A stretch of 64,000 nt of DNA from Undibacterium sp. KW1. Lineage in GTDB: Bacteria; Pseudomonadota; Gammaproteobacteria; Burkholderiales; Burkholderiaceae_D. Below are positions 28,137 through 37,384 of the stretch, piece after piece (the first letter of the stretch is position 1; every line of letters begins with the position of its first letter). The position numbers and the translations under genes were made by a program. The notes beneath the pieces were generated by a model that worked only from the letters and a program-made list of their open reading frames with translations, did not search any database and was not told the origin of the DNA. The DNA lies in contig NZ_AP018439.1 in NCBI RefSeq assembly GCF_009937955.1, positions 2,976,001 through 3,040,000 on the forward strand, given 5' to 3'.

Positions 28137-31100
28137 TTAGCGACTACCCGCCAAAGCCAGTTGAGTGGTCGTGACCTTACTACCTTCGTCCGCCTTTGAG
28201 GGCGCCTGATCAGCAGGAGCAGCCAACTCATAAGTCATGTGCAAGCCACCATTCACTTTCTCGACTGGCGCAAGTTGTTCCAACACGGCCGTTTTTTGCG
28301 TCACTGCACGGGAAGCTGTCGCGCCGCTCAACGCAAAATTACTGAAACCGGCAAAACCTGCAATACCAGCACATAACAACAAACCGGCAATAACAGATGG
28401 GCGCAGACGGAAGCGTTTTTGTACTTCGTCTTGCTGAGCTGTTGCATCATAAGCCACAGTGATCGGTGCTGCCGCCAGCATTTGCTCAACCTGTTGGCGC
28501 CACTCTTCTGATGTTTGCCTGTTACTGAGCAGCTTGCTGATCAGGGCTTGCGCCAGTTGTTCTGCTTCCTGATGCTCAGCTTCCAGTGTTTGTTTTGCCA
28601 TTTCTGCTTCGGCTTGCAACTCCTCTTTTTGTTGCTGGATCTGCAGTCTGTTTTGTTCCTGCCATTCCCTGGCGGATGCCAAAGCCTGTTCAATAAATTC
28701 CTGAGCAGCAGCTTGTTGCTCAGCACGTTGTTGCAACATGGCTTGCAGTTCTGCTTCGTCGGCAGCTTGTTTTTCCAGTTGCGCCTGCAAGGCTTTTTCA
28801 TCGGCGATACGTTTTGCTGCCGCATCTGCTAATGCCTGTTGCTTTTGCTGAGTTTGAACTTCAACCGCAATCAATTGCTGCTGCAGCTCTTCTTGCAATG
28901 CCGCTTCCAATGACAATTGTTCTTCGAGTTTGGCTTGCAGCACACCTTGCTCTTCCATGCGTTTGGCGATAGCAGCATTAAGTGCCTGCTCTTTTTCCAG
29001 CCTTTGTGCTTCAGCCGCTTCCAGTTTGGATGCCAGCTCAGCCTGTAATACTGCCTCTACTGCCAGGGCTTGCTCAGCTTGCTTGAGCAAGTCACTCTCT
29101 TTCTCTGTACGTGCTGCAAAGCTTGCGGCCAAAGCCTGTTCTTTTTCCAGTCTCTGGGCTTCAGCAGTATGCAGTTTCGATGTGAATTCAGCTTTCAATT
29201 CTGCTTCCACAGCCAATGCCTGCTCAGCGTGGGCCAGCAATGTGTTTTCTTCTTCAACACGCGCGGCTATAGCTGCAGCCAGTGCTTGTTCTTTTTCCAG
29301 CCTTTGCGCCTCCAGTGTTTCAAGCTGGCTTTCTTCCAATAATTTGGCGCGCAGTTCTGGCAGTGCTTGTTCGTCGGCAGCGATTTGCAGGGCCGTGGCT
29401 TCTGCAATTTCACGCTCCAGTGCCAGTTTTTCTTGTTCCAGTGCGTTGGCGATCAACAGTTGTTCTGCGCGTTGCTTGCTTTGTTCTGCCAATTCTGACT
29501 CCAGACGTACGCGTTCTTCTGTCGCCGTAATGACCAGACGTTCAGCTTCCATTTTTTCTTCTATGAGGCGCAAGGCATCCTGCGTCATTTGCAGGCTATC
29601 CATCTCCATCTGTCTTTGCTGCTGTATGGTGATGATTTCGCGCTGTGCCAGCTCTGCACGTTGTTGTTCTGCTTGCTGCAAGATGAACAATTCTTCAGCA
29701 CGGGTCTGCGCTGCTTCAGTGGCTTGTTGCTCGGATATTGCCAGTGCATTTGCCAGTTCAGTTGCTTCTTTTTCGCTTTGCAACCTTGCCTGGATGGCGA
29801 CATTGGCATCTTGCTCTGCATTTGCGCGAATTTCGCACAGGCTCAGGTATTCTTGCTCTGCCAGTTTGCGTTGTTCTGCTTCTTGTGCTGCTTTTTGTTC
29901 AACCGCCAATTTTTGCTGCACCAAACTCAGTGCTTCAAGTTCAGTGGCAGCGCGCTGGTTTTCAGTCATGGTCAGGGCTTCAGCTTCGCGCAATCTGGTT
30001 TCTGTCGCTTCTGCTGCCAGACGCTGTGCCTCTGCGTGTTCAGCAGAGCGGGCCAGCAATGCTTGTTCAGCATTCGCCAGGCGCAATGTGGCTTCCAGAG
30101 CTTCTTGCTCCTTATAGGCACGTTCGCTTGCGGCTTCGGCAAATTCACGTTCTATCGCCAGTTTGGCTTGCAGGGTGATTTCTGCTGATTCTTCCTGTTC
30201 CAGTTTGGTTTTCAGCTCAGCACTGATTTGCTGTTCGACAGCGATTTTTTCCTGGCTGGCACGGCTCAATTCCAGCAACAAGGCTGTTTTTTCTTCGAGT
30301 ACGACGGCTGCCTGGAGTTTGATCAATGCTTCCTGAGCCGCTTGTGCCAACCATTGTTTTTCAGTTTCATTGAATTTTTCTGCCAGTTCGCGTGCTTGGG
30401 CTTCAGCAGCCTGGCGCTCAGAGATCAATTTGTGTTGCGCTTGTTCTGCCACCAGACGCGCTTCTGCTTCTGCAGTAGCTGCCAGCTCCGCCTGTTGTTT
30501 GGCTGTCAGGCTGTCCAGTACCGCTTGTTCAGCAGCGATACGTTGTTGTTGTGCAGCCAACAATTCCTGCTCTTGTTGCAGACGTTGTGCGAGCAGCTCA
30601 GCCATGAGACTTTGTGCATCAGCATGAGCAGCCAGTTCCTGGAACAGGGCTTTTTCTGATGCCAGGGTTGCTTCGGTTGCGGCGCGGATGATTTTTTCTG
30701 CACGTGCGCGAGCTTCAGCAAACTGTTGTGCCTCAGCTTCGCTGGACAAACGACTTTGCACGTCTGCGTGCGCTTCTTGTTCTGCCTGCAGTCTGGCTGC
30801 TGTGGTGTCCAGCAAGGCCTGATCATCTGCCAGGCGTTGCTGCAAGACAGCGTCAAGTTCAGCAACTTTTTTATTCTTTTCAATGACCAGTTCGTGGGCT
30901 TTATGCTGGCTGGCAGCATACGCTTGCGCCTGGATTTGCAGGGCTTGTTCGGCTTGCAATTTGGCCGCTGTCAATTCATTGGCTTCTTGCTCTGCCCTGG
31001 CCCTGACTGCTGCAGCCTGTGCATGTTGCTGTTCTGCTTTTGCTCTGACAGCCGCTGCTTCTGCGGCAATTTTTTCTGCGGCCAGTTTTTCTGTTGCAGC

Positions 31101-33857
31101 TTTTGCTTCCAATTCTGCAGCATCAGCTTTTTGTTTTTCCAGCCTGGCTTGCTCCTCAAGAGCCATCGCTGCCTGCTGCTGCGATTTGGCTTTTTCCTGT
31201 TCAAGTTGCGTCAATTGAGTAGCAGCTTTCACCCTTGCTGCAGCGGCAGTTGCCGCTTGTTGTTCAGCCTTGGCTTGTTGATTGTTTTGCTCCAGCAGTT
31301 TTTTTTCTTCTGCGACCTTGCTTTCCATCGCAGCACGCAAAGCTTGCTCAGATTGCAGACGGGCCAGGTGCTGGTCACGTTGTTCCTGCTCTACTACTGC
31401 CTTGGCTTGCAATTCTGCTGTCAGGCGTTTTTCTGCTTCCAGTTTTTGCTGGACCAGGTTCAGGGCTTTTTGCTCGGACTCTGCACGCAAGCGCAAAGTC
31501 TTGCCGAGTTCTTCAGCTTCAACAGCCTTGGTTTGTGCCAGTACCGCAGATTGTTTTTGCAGATCTGCGTGTTCCTGCATTTTTTGCAGGCGTACTTGTT
31601 CTGCTGCGATCATGGCCTGACGTACTGCACGGGCTTCTGCCTCTTGTTGCTGGCGTGCGTTCAGGACATTGGCATGCTCACGATCAGCATGAGCGCGGGC
31701 AATGACTTGCTCGGCGGCTGTTTTTTCAGCTTCCAGTTTTTCCTTGGCTGCTCTTGCCGCCTGCTTTTCTGCTTCCAGATGCATTTGCTCTGCGCGTGCC
31801 ATTTCTGTGGCTTGATGGCTAATCAGCAAAGCGACCTTGGCTGCCTTGCATTGAGCATCTTTTTGCAGTTCGGTTTGCTCAAGAGTAGTTTTTTCTGCAT
31901 CAAGTGTGGCTTCCAGCGCCAGTCTTTCTTCGCGTTCAGCTTGTTCCCTGGCGGCGGCAATTGCCTTGGACTCCTCTTCTGCGCGCAGTCTGGCTTCAGC
32001 TTCTTGCTGGGCGGCTTGTTCAAGTTGCAGCTTTTCCTGTGTTGCCTTCAGCACTTGTTGCACTGCATTGGCACGGCGACGTTCTGCCTGTAGTTTTTCT
32101 TCCTGAAGTTCCATCGCTTTCACCTCATCATTAGTGCGTTGCTGTTGGACGCGCAGAAGTTCGCTGGCATCTTGATTTTTTCTGGCAGCGGCTGCGGCCA
32201 TTTTTTGCTGCAATTCCACCTGCTCCATGGTTTTTTCCAGGCTCAGTTTTTCTGCCACACATTCTGATTCCTGAGCGATGCGGCGTGCATGTTCTGCCTG
32301 CTCTTGCATGCGCAAGAGTTCTGCGTGAGATTGCTCTGCCTTGGCCAGGGCTTCCGCTTCTTCTGTCATTTTGCGTTCGGCGGCCAATTTTTCCTGCAAG
32401 GCGGCTGCAGCTTTTTGTTCTGCTGCAGCGCGCATTTTTTCAGCCATCATCAATTCCTGGGCTTTTTTGGCTTTATCTGCGGCTGCCAGGTTGGCGCGTT
32501 TCAGCAATTCAGCCTGGAAGGCACTGGCACTCAGGGCTTGTTGTTCTGAATCGGCTTTTTCACGAGCATCTTGTACCGCCTGTTTTTCGATCTCCAGGCG
32601 CTCTTTGGCCAGCTTGGCAGCCCGTTGCTCTTCAGCGACACGCTGGCGGGCATTGTCTGCAGCTTCCTGCTCAGCCAGACGACGTTGGCGGGCTTCTTCT
32701 GCCAATGCGGCTTCAGCAGCTTGTCTTGCCCGCGCTTGCAGGTCAGCTTGCTGTTCGTTTTCTATGCGCGTCATGGCAGTTGATTGCAGTTCGCGCTCTG
32801 CGCGTATGCGTGACTCGGTCACCATGCGGATTTTGTCCTCTGCTTCACGACGGGCTTGGGCAGTCGCGGCAGCAATCTTTTCTGCCTGTTCGCGTTTGTT
32901 GGCAGCAATGCGCAAGTCTTCTTCCGACTGCATGCGCAACTGTATGGCTTCTGCTGCTTTTCTTTCAGACTCCATTCTGGCCTGGGCAATTGCCTCTTGA
33001 CCTTGCTCCAAGGCAACGCGCGCCAATGCATCTTCACGGGCGCGCAATTCCACTGGGGCGCGGTTGATGGCATATTCCAGCGCCATGGCTTCTGCCTGGT
33101 CGCGTTCTTTGCTGATTTGCAGGGATTCGCTGCGGACTTTGGCCAGCATTTCTGCAGTTTCACGGGCTTCGCGGTCGCGTTTTTCACGTTCGCGTGCCAG
33201 TTCAGTAATACGGGCATCAGCGCGGGCGCGTTCTTCTGCCTGTTGGCGTGCAGATTGGGATGCGGCAAAGCGTTCTGCAGCCCAGTTGCGGGCATTGGCG
33301 GTTTGCGTTGCGAGTTTTTCTGCTTCTGCATGGGCTTGAGAAGCCAGTTCTGACTCAGCTTTGAACTGATGCTCGGCTTTTTCTATGGCTTGTTGTTCGA
33401 GTTTGGCACGCTGTTCTGATTGTTCACGGGCCCGTGACTCTATCAGTGCGCGTTCTTGCAGATTCCTGGTTTCTTCGGCGGTGGCAGCTATTCTGGCTTC
33501 ACTGGCGGCGCGTGACTGGCGTTCTGCCATCAGTTTTGCCTGCGCGCCGGCGATAGCTTCTTGTTCCAATGCCAGTTTGCGCTGAGCCAGTTCGGCGGAT
33601 TCTGCTTCTGCCTGCGCCCTGGTTTCTGCCAGCGCCCTGGCTTGGGATTCTGCTTTCAGCCTTGTTTCCGCTGCTACGGTGGCCCTGGCTTCTGCCTCTA
33701 CCCGTGCGATGGCTTCACGAATACCTTTCACATCGATGCGGGTATTGGACTCAATTGCCTCTTCTGGTGGCAAATAATTGTCCTTGCGGTCGCCATGGCG
33801 ATCGAGGGAGTAATCTCCCAGAGATAATTTATTTAACAACGCCTGATTGCTGTCCAT
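28137..33857 (-). CDS. Giant C-tail-anchored coiled-coil protein
   Basis: A 1,906-residue protein I cannot assign to a family. I place the start at the ATG at 33,857, which has AGGAG seven bases upstream; the frame also opens at 33,908 without a ribosome binding site. After about 50 ordinary residues (LLNKLSLGDYSLDRHGDRK), about 1,740 residues are Ala/Glu/Gln/Lys/Arg-rich with only two or three prolines, as in a continuous coiled coil. A single hydrophobic helix (about 1,821-1,843, VIAGLLLCAGIAGFAGFSNF) and a 60-residue tail end the protein. The coiled part should be cytoplasmic and the tail periplasmic. It contains four exact 50-residue repeats. It could be a scaffold, filament or spacer; TolA-like proteins are much shorter and anchored at the other end. 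Confidence 0.85.
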   Translation of the reverse strand: MDSNQALLNKLSLGDYSLDRHGDRKDNYLPPEEAIESNTRIDVKGIREAIARVEAEARATVAAETRLKAESQARALAETRAQAEAESAELAQRKLALEQEAIAGAQAKLMAERQSRAASEARIAATAEETRNLQERALIESRAREQSEQRAKLEQQAIEKAEHQFKAESELASQAHAEAEKLATQTANARNWAAERFAASQSARQQAEERARADARITELAREREKRDREARETAEMLAKVRSESLQISKERDQAEAMALEYAINRAPVELRAREDALARVALEQGQEAIAQARMESERKAAEAIQLRMQSEEDLRIAANKREQAEKIAAATAQARREAEDKIRMVTESRIRAERELQSTAMTRIENEQQADLQARARQAAEAALAEEARQRRLAEQEAADNARQRVAEEQRAAKLAKERLEIEKQAVQDAREKADSEQQALSASAFQAELLKRANLAAADKAKKAQELMMAEKMRAAAEQKAAAALQEKLAAERKMTEEAEALAKAEQSHAELLRMQEQAEHARRIAQESECVAEKLSLEKTMEQVELQQKMAAAAARKNQDASELLRVQQQRTNDEVKAMELQEEKLQAERRRANAVQQVLKATQEKLQLEQAAQQEAEARLRAEEESKAIAAAREQAEREERLALEATLDAEKTTLEQTELQKDAQCKAAKVALLISHQATEMARAEQMHLEAEKQAARAAKEKLEAEKTAAEQVIARAHADREHANVLNARQQQEAEARAVRQAMIAAEQVRLQKMQEHADLQKQSAVLAQTKAVEAEELGKTLRLRAESEQKALNLVQQKLEAEKRLTAELQAKAVVEQEQRDQHLARLQSEQALRAAMESKVAEEKKLLEQNNQQAKAEQQAATAAAARVKAATQLTQLEQEKAKSQQQAAMALEEQARLEKQKADAAELEAKAATEKLAAEKIAAEAAAVRAKAEQQHAQAAAVRARAEQEANELTAAKLQAEQALQIQAQAYAASQHKAHELVIEKNKKVAELDAVLQQRLADDQALLDTTAARLQAEQEAHADVQSRLSSEAEAQQFAEARARAEKIIRAATEATLASEKALFQELAAHADAQSLMAELLAQRLQQEQELLAAQQQRIAAEQAVLDSLTAKQQAELAATAEAEARLVAEQAQHKLISERQAAEAQARELAEKFNETEKQWLAQAAQEALIKLQAAVVLEEKTALLLELSRASQEKIAVEQQISAELKTKLEQEESAEITLQAKLAIEREFAEAASERAYKEQEALEATLRLANAEQALLARSAEHAEAQRLAAEATETRLREAEALTMTENQRAATELEALSLVQQKLAVEQKAAQEAEQRKLAEQEYLSLCEIRANAEQDANVAIQARLQSEKEATELANALAISEQQATEAAQTRAEELFILQQAEQQRAELAQREIITIQQQRQMEMDSLQMTQDALRLIEEKMEAERLVITATEERVRLESELAEQSKQRAEQLLIANALEQEKLALEREIAEATALQIAADEQALPELRAKLLEESQLETLEAQRLEKEQALAAAIAARVEEENTLLAHAEQALAVEAELKAEFTSKLHTAEAQRLEKEQALAASFAARTEKESDLLKQAEQALAVEAVLQAELASKLEAAEAQRLEKEQALNAAIAKRMEEQGVLQAKLEEQLSLEAALQEELQQQLIAVEVQTQQKQQALADAAAKRIADEKALQAQLEKQAADEAELQAMLQQRAEQQAAAQEFIEQALASAREWQEQNRLQIQQQKEELQAEAEMAKQTLEAEHQEAEQLAQALISKLLSNRQTSEEWRQQVEQMLAAAPITVAYDATAQQDEVQKRFRLRPSVIAGLLLCAGIAGFAGFSNFALSGATASRAVTQKTAVLEQLAPVEKVNGGLHMTYELAAPADQAPSKADEGSKVTTTQLALAGSR
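28716..29315 (-). repeat. Tandem 150-bp repeat, four units, inside the coiled-coil gene
   Basis: The word for AQRLEKEQAL recurs at exact 150-base steps (landmarks at 29,284, 29,134, 28,984 and, decayed, 28,834). Each unit codes for 50 residues of the type EAQRLEKEQAL, then EQALAVEAEL, then ASKL. The first three are well conserved and the fourth is diverged. Recent in-frame duplication explains the pattern. Confidence 0.85.
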
Positions 33858-34062
33858 TTCTGCACTCCTGATCTGATAGTCGTTCACCGTCATCGCGGGC
33901 CCTGCCATGCCGGAACTTCTTATACTGGATTATCAATCAAGAAAAATTTGACGATGGCTGGAGCAGAAGTGGAAAAACACCTCAATTCCTGATTTATCCG
34001 TTTCCCTTAATGCTGGCTGGGACGTAAAATAGCGGTCAACTCAACATTGCCGGAGAATTACC

Positions 34063-34695
34063 TTGAACGAACTCGTTACCGAAATCAGACACCCACTGGT
34101 GCAACACAAACTGACGCTGATGCGCAGCAAAGACACGCCGACGGATAATTTCCGCCGTCTGTTGCGTGAAATCAGCCAGATGCTGGCGTATGAAGTCACC
34201 CGTGACCTGCCTATTGAACTGGTCAAGATCGAAACGCCGATTACCACCATTGATGCACCAACCATCAGTGGCAAGAAGTTGTGCGTGATCTCAGTCTTGC
34301 GCGCTGGCAATGGTATTTTGGATGGCATGCTGGATTTGCTGCCAAATGCGCGCGTAGGCCATATCGGTCTGTACCGTGACCCAGAAACACTGGAACCGGT
34401 CGAGTATTACTTCAAAGTGCCAGAAGATATCGCAGACCGCCTGGTGATCGTGGTTGACCCCATGCTGGCAACTGGCAACTCAGCCGCTGCCGCCATTTCC
34501 CGCCTGAAACTGCGTGGCGCGACGACGATCAAGTTCGTGTGCCTGCTGGCTGCCCCGGAAGGTATCAAGGTCATGAATGCGGCCCATCCTGATGTACCTA
34601 TCGTGACTGCTTCAATTGATGACCATCTCAATGAACATGGTTATATCGTGCCTGGCCTGGGCGATGCCGGGGACCGTTTGTTTGGTACAAAATAA
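34063..34695 (+). CDS. upp: Uracil phosphoribosyltransferase
   Basis: A 210-residue enzyme making UMP from uracil and PRPP in pyrimidine salvage. The start is TTG with GGAG eight bases upstream, giving the normal N-terminus [20 protein letters not shown]. The PRPP-binding loop [14 protein letters not shown] and the C-terminal uracil-binding [18 protein letters not shown] are intact. It is divergent from the giant coiled-coil gene, with 205 bases between them. Confidence 0.96.
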   Translation: MNELVTEIRHPLVQHKLTLMRSKDTPTDNFRRLLREISQMLAYEVTRDLPIELVKIETPITTIDAPTISGKKLCVISVLRAGNGILDGMLDLLPNARVGHIGLYRDPETLEPVEYYFKVPEDIADRLVIVVDPMLATGNSAAAAISRLKLRGATTIKFVCLLAAPEGIKVMNAAHPDVPIVTASIDDHLNEHGYIVPGLGDAGDRLFGTK

Positions 34696-34738
34696 TCGTT
34701 TTATATCAATCGCTTATAGTTTTTGAAGAGTTTCACTG

Positions 34739-35905
34739 ATGACGACTACTGCCCGCTTCGTACCTGAGTCTAAATTGCCCGAAGTGGGCACCACCATCTT
34801 TTCAGTGATGTCTGCCCTGGCAGCAGAGAAAAAAGCGGTCAATCTTGGTCAGGGCTTCCCTGACTTTAGCTGCGACCCTGCTCTGCCTGCCCTGGTAGCA
34901 CAGGCCATGACGGATAATTACAATCAATATCCGCCCATGCCAGGCATGCCGCAGTTGCGCGAGCAAATAGCCACCAAGATCAAGAACATCTATGGTCATG
35001 CTTATGATGTGAATACTGAAATCACCGTCACTGCTGGCGCGACCCAGGGTATTTTGACGATCTTGCTGGCCTGCGTACATGCAGGTGATGAAGTCATTGT
35101 CATAGAACCTGCGTATGACAGCTATGTATCCAGTATCAAGCTAGCAGGCGGTGTGCCGGTGTTTGTCAGTATGGAATTGGGGACAAATGGCTATGCCATC
35201 CCCTGGGAAAAAGTAAAAGCCAGCATCACTGACAAGACCCGTTTGCTGATGCTGAATTCACCGCATAACCCTACCGGGTCGGTACTAAGTGTGGATGATA
35301 TCGCCGCTTTGAGCGATATCGTGCGTGATACCAGGGTATTGATTGCATCCGACGAGGTATATGAGCACATGGTGTTTGATGGTCAGCGCCACGAATCGCT
35401 GTCGCGCTACCCTGAGCTGGCAGAGCGCAGCTTTATCATTTCCAGCTTTGGTAAGACGTATCATGTGACAGGCTGGAAAGTTGGCTATGTAACGGCACCG
35501 GCAGCACTGATGGCAGAGTTCCGCAAGGTCCATCAATACAATGTCTTTACCGTCAATACACCTATGCAGGTGGGATTGGCGCAGTATATGAGCAAGCCTG
35601 CCCCGTATCTGGAGCTATCGGACTTTTATCAAGAGAAACGTGACCTGTTCAGGGCTGGCCTGGCCAATTCACGCTTGCGCTTGCTGCCATGTGCTGGCAC
35701 TTATTTCCAGTCTGTTGATTATTCAGCAGTTTCCGACATGACTGAACTGGAATTTGCCCGCTGGCTGACGACTGAGATTGGTGTGGCAGCCATCCCGGTT
35801 TCTGCTTTTTATCAGCAAGGCAAGGAATCTGGCATCGTGCGTTTTTGCTTTGCCAAGCAGGATACTACCCTGCAAGACGCCTTGCAGCGCCTGCAAAGCA
35901 TTTAA
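34739..35905 (+). CDS. PLP aminotransferase, methionine/YbdL type
   Basis: A 388-residue class I aminotransferase. Visible features are GQGFPDFSC near residue 37, the cofactor-binding NSPHNPTGS, and the PLP lysine K239 in SSFGKTYHVTGWK. The sequence is closest in style to the YbdL/methionine aminotransferase group, which prefers methionine, histidine and phenylalanine and may serve methionine salvage. It follows upp by 43 bases but there is no functional reason to link the two. It ends just before a small hairpin shared with the convergent DUF3999 gene. Confidence 0.88.
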   Translation: MTTTARFVPESKLPEVGTTIFSVMSALAAEKKAVNLGQGFPDFSCDPALPALVAQAMTDNYNQYPPMPGMPQLREQIATKIKNIYGHAYDVNTEITVTAGATQGILTILLACVHAGDEVIVIEPAYDSYVSSIKLAGGVPVFVSMELGTNGYAIPWEKVKASITDKTRLLMLNSPHNPTGSVLSVDDIAALSDIVRDTRVLIASDEVYEHMVFDGQRHESLSRYPELAERSFIISSFGKTYHVTGWKVGYVTAPAALMAEFRKVHQYNVFTVNTPMQVGLAQYMSKPAPYLELSDFYQEKRDLFRAGLANSRLRLLPCAGTYFQSVDYSAVSDMTELEFARWLTTEIGVAAIPVSAFYQQGKESGIVRFCFAKQDTTLQDALQRLQSI

Positions 35906-35906
35906 T

Positions 35907-35926
35907 ACCTGAGCAAATACTCAGGT
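35907..35926. terminator. Hairpin between convergent genes
   Basis: ACCTGAG and CTCAGGT form a seven-base stem with loop CAAATA, followed by CTTT on the plus strand. It overlaps the last codons of the convergent DUF3999 gene. It is a plausible but weak terminator for the aminotransferase. Confidence 0.5.
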
Positions 35927-37384
35927 CTTTGCCTTATCTTCTGACATATTCTTCAGCAGGGACCATACCATCCCGCCCAATAATAATAAACCAACACCTA
36001 ATGCCGCCCATAACCAGGGTTTGTGCTCTTTGGCGGGTGTCTTCTCAGCGACTGGTTTGACCACAGGCTGAGGTGCGACATAGTCGGCAATTTCCACACT
36101 GGCGATATCGGCCTGCACTGGCTTACTCAAATCCATTTTGGGAATGAGCGTTGTCAAAGGTATTGCAGCCCCCTCTTTGTTCTCCATTCCCCATTCGAGT
36201 TGGTAAGGCGGTTTGCCGCGCGCCAGAAAAACCAGCCTGCGCGGTAAGCTGGCGATCTGTATCTCAGGCAGGGTTTTGCGCAACTTGCTGAATGGGCTAT
36301 CGGTTCGCAAGCGCAAAGTCTTATAACTGGCACCATCCAAGAGCAAATCAGGTGACTTCACTTCACCATTCTGCAGATTGATTTTATAAACCATGCTGTC
36401 ATTCAACCAGACTTGTTGATCTACTACCTGCACTTCAGCATTACGCTTCTGATTCCTTAAGACATGCAGAGGATATAGCGGACTATGTCTGTGATGATAA
36501 GAGGACACCGGCGCAGTTGTCGTCGTCACCTGCGCCAGCACTGTGATATGTAACAGGGTGTTAGGCTCGCTCACCAGCAAACGCAGGCTGTCTATGGGCG
36601 TGTTGTCCGGGATGGAATAATCACAATAATTTGCACCACAAGCCCTCACCGGAATTGGCTTACTCCATTGCAAAATCGGTGGTGTATAGACTTCTTGCTG
36701 GCTGTCTATGATAACGCTGTCCAGCCAGGGTGCATCTGCAGGATTATTCCAGCGCAGGCGCAAATACTGCGCACTGACATGGTGTAGCCTGATGCCAAGA
36801 TTCTGCAACATGGAACCCTGATGACGCAATTGCACCAATTGTTCGCTACCCAGCGATTGCCAGTTTTTCAGGTCATCACTGCTTTCCAGCGTGAAGCCAA
36901 ACATGCCATCTACCTGTTCAGCTATACCGAACCTGGCTTGCAATAACTTGCCCTTGATCTTGCTGACATCAATAATCCAGGCAGGCACAGGATTTTGCCT
37001 GGTGATTTTCACTTGCGACAAGGCGCTTAGTGAGCCATCTGCATTTTGCCGGAAGCTGCTGAAGCTGCTGCTTTGTATGTCTTTCAAAGGAAAGGCGCTG
37101 ACTGTTTTGCTCTCAAGCTTGGCACTCGCCGTTTCTACGTCTGCCCAGGCAAACGACAAGAGATCACCATCAGCATTGCGCACACGTACATCATGCAGAT
37201 CGGGATGCAGGCTGCCAGGGTAAATACTGGTTGGTATATCCAGTTGAAAATACGGCCCCACTCCCGTGCTGGTGATGACAGCGTGCTTTAGCTGCGGAGT
37301 AATCGCCTGTGCTGCAACTACAGCTGAAGCTATCGCACAGGCAGCCAGCAATGACAATTTCATTTTCAGCTTGCTTATACTCAT
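35921..37384 (-). CDS. DUF3999 exported membrane-anchored protein
   Basis: A 487-residue DUF3999 protein. A signal peptide (residues 1-27, LLAACAIASAVVAAQA) is followed by a large beta-rich extracytoplasmic part with F5/8-type phrases such as SVIIDSQQEVYTPPILQWSK and ASYKTLRLRTDSPFSKL. A C-terminal transmembrane helix (about residues 455-477, WLWAALGVGLLLLGGMVWSL) precedes a short charged tail. Its ATG overlaps the stop of the DUF2339 gene by four bases. The two families are usually found as a pair. Function is unknown; an envelope role is likely. Confidence 0.85.
   Translation of the reverse strand: MSISKLKMKLSLLAACAIASAVVAAQAITPQLKHAVITSTGVGPYFQLDIPTSIYPGSLHPDLHDVRVRNADGDLLSFAWADVETASAKLESKTVSAFPLKDIQSSSFSSFRQNADGSLSALSQVKITRQNPVPAWIIDVSKIKGKLLQARFGIAEQVDGMFGFTLESSDDLKNWQSLGSEQLVQLRHQGSMLQNLGIRLHHVSAQYLRLRWNNPADAPWLDSVIIDSQQEVYTPPILQWSKPIPVRACGANYCDYSIPDNTPIDSLRLLVSEPNTLLHITVLAQVTTTTAPVSSYHHRHSPLYPLHVLRNQKRNAEVQVVDQQVWLNDSMVYKINLQNGEVKSPDLLLDGASYKTLRLRTDSPFSKLRKTLPEIQIASLPRRLVFLARGKPPYQLEWGMENKEGAAIPLTTLIPKMDLSKPVQADIASVEIADYVAPQPVVKPVAEKTPAKEHKPWLWAALGVGLLLLGGMVWSLLKNMSEDKAKT

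Noticed and set aside
30726..32093. 455-residue open frame opposite the giant coiled-coil gene
   Set aside because: It is a consequence of the repetitive codon usage of the real gene; its translation is Cys/Leu/Phe-rich without domains. The 395-residue frame at 28,930-30,117 is of the same kind.
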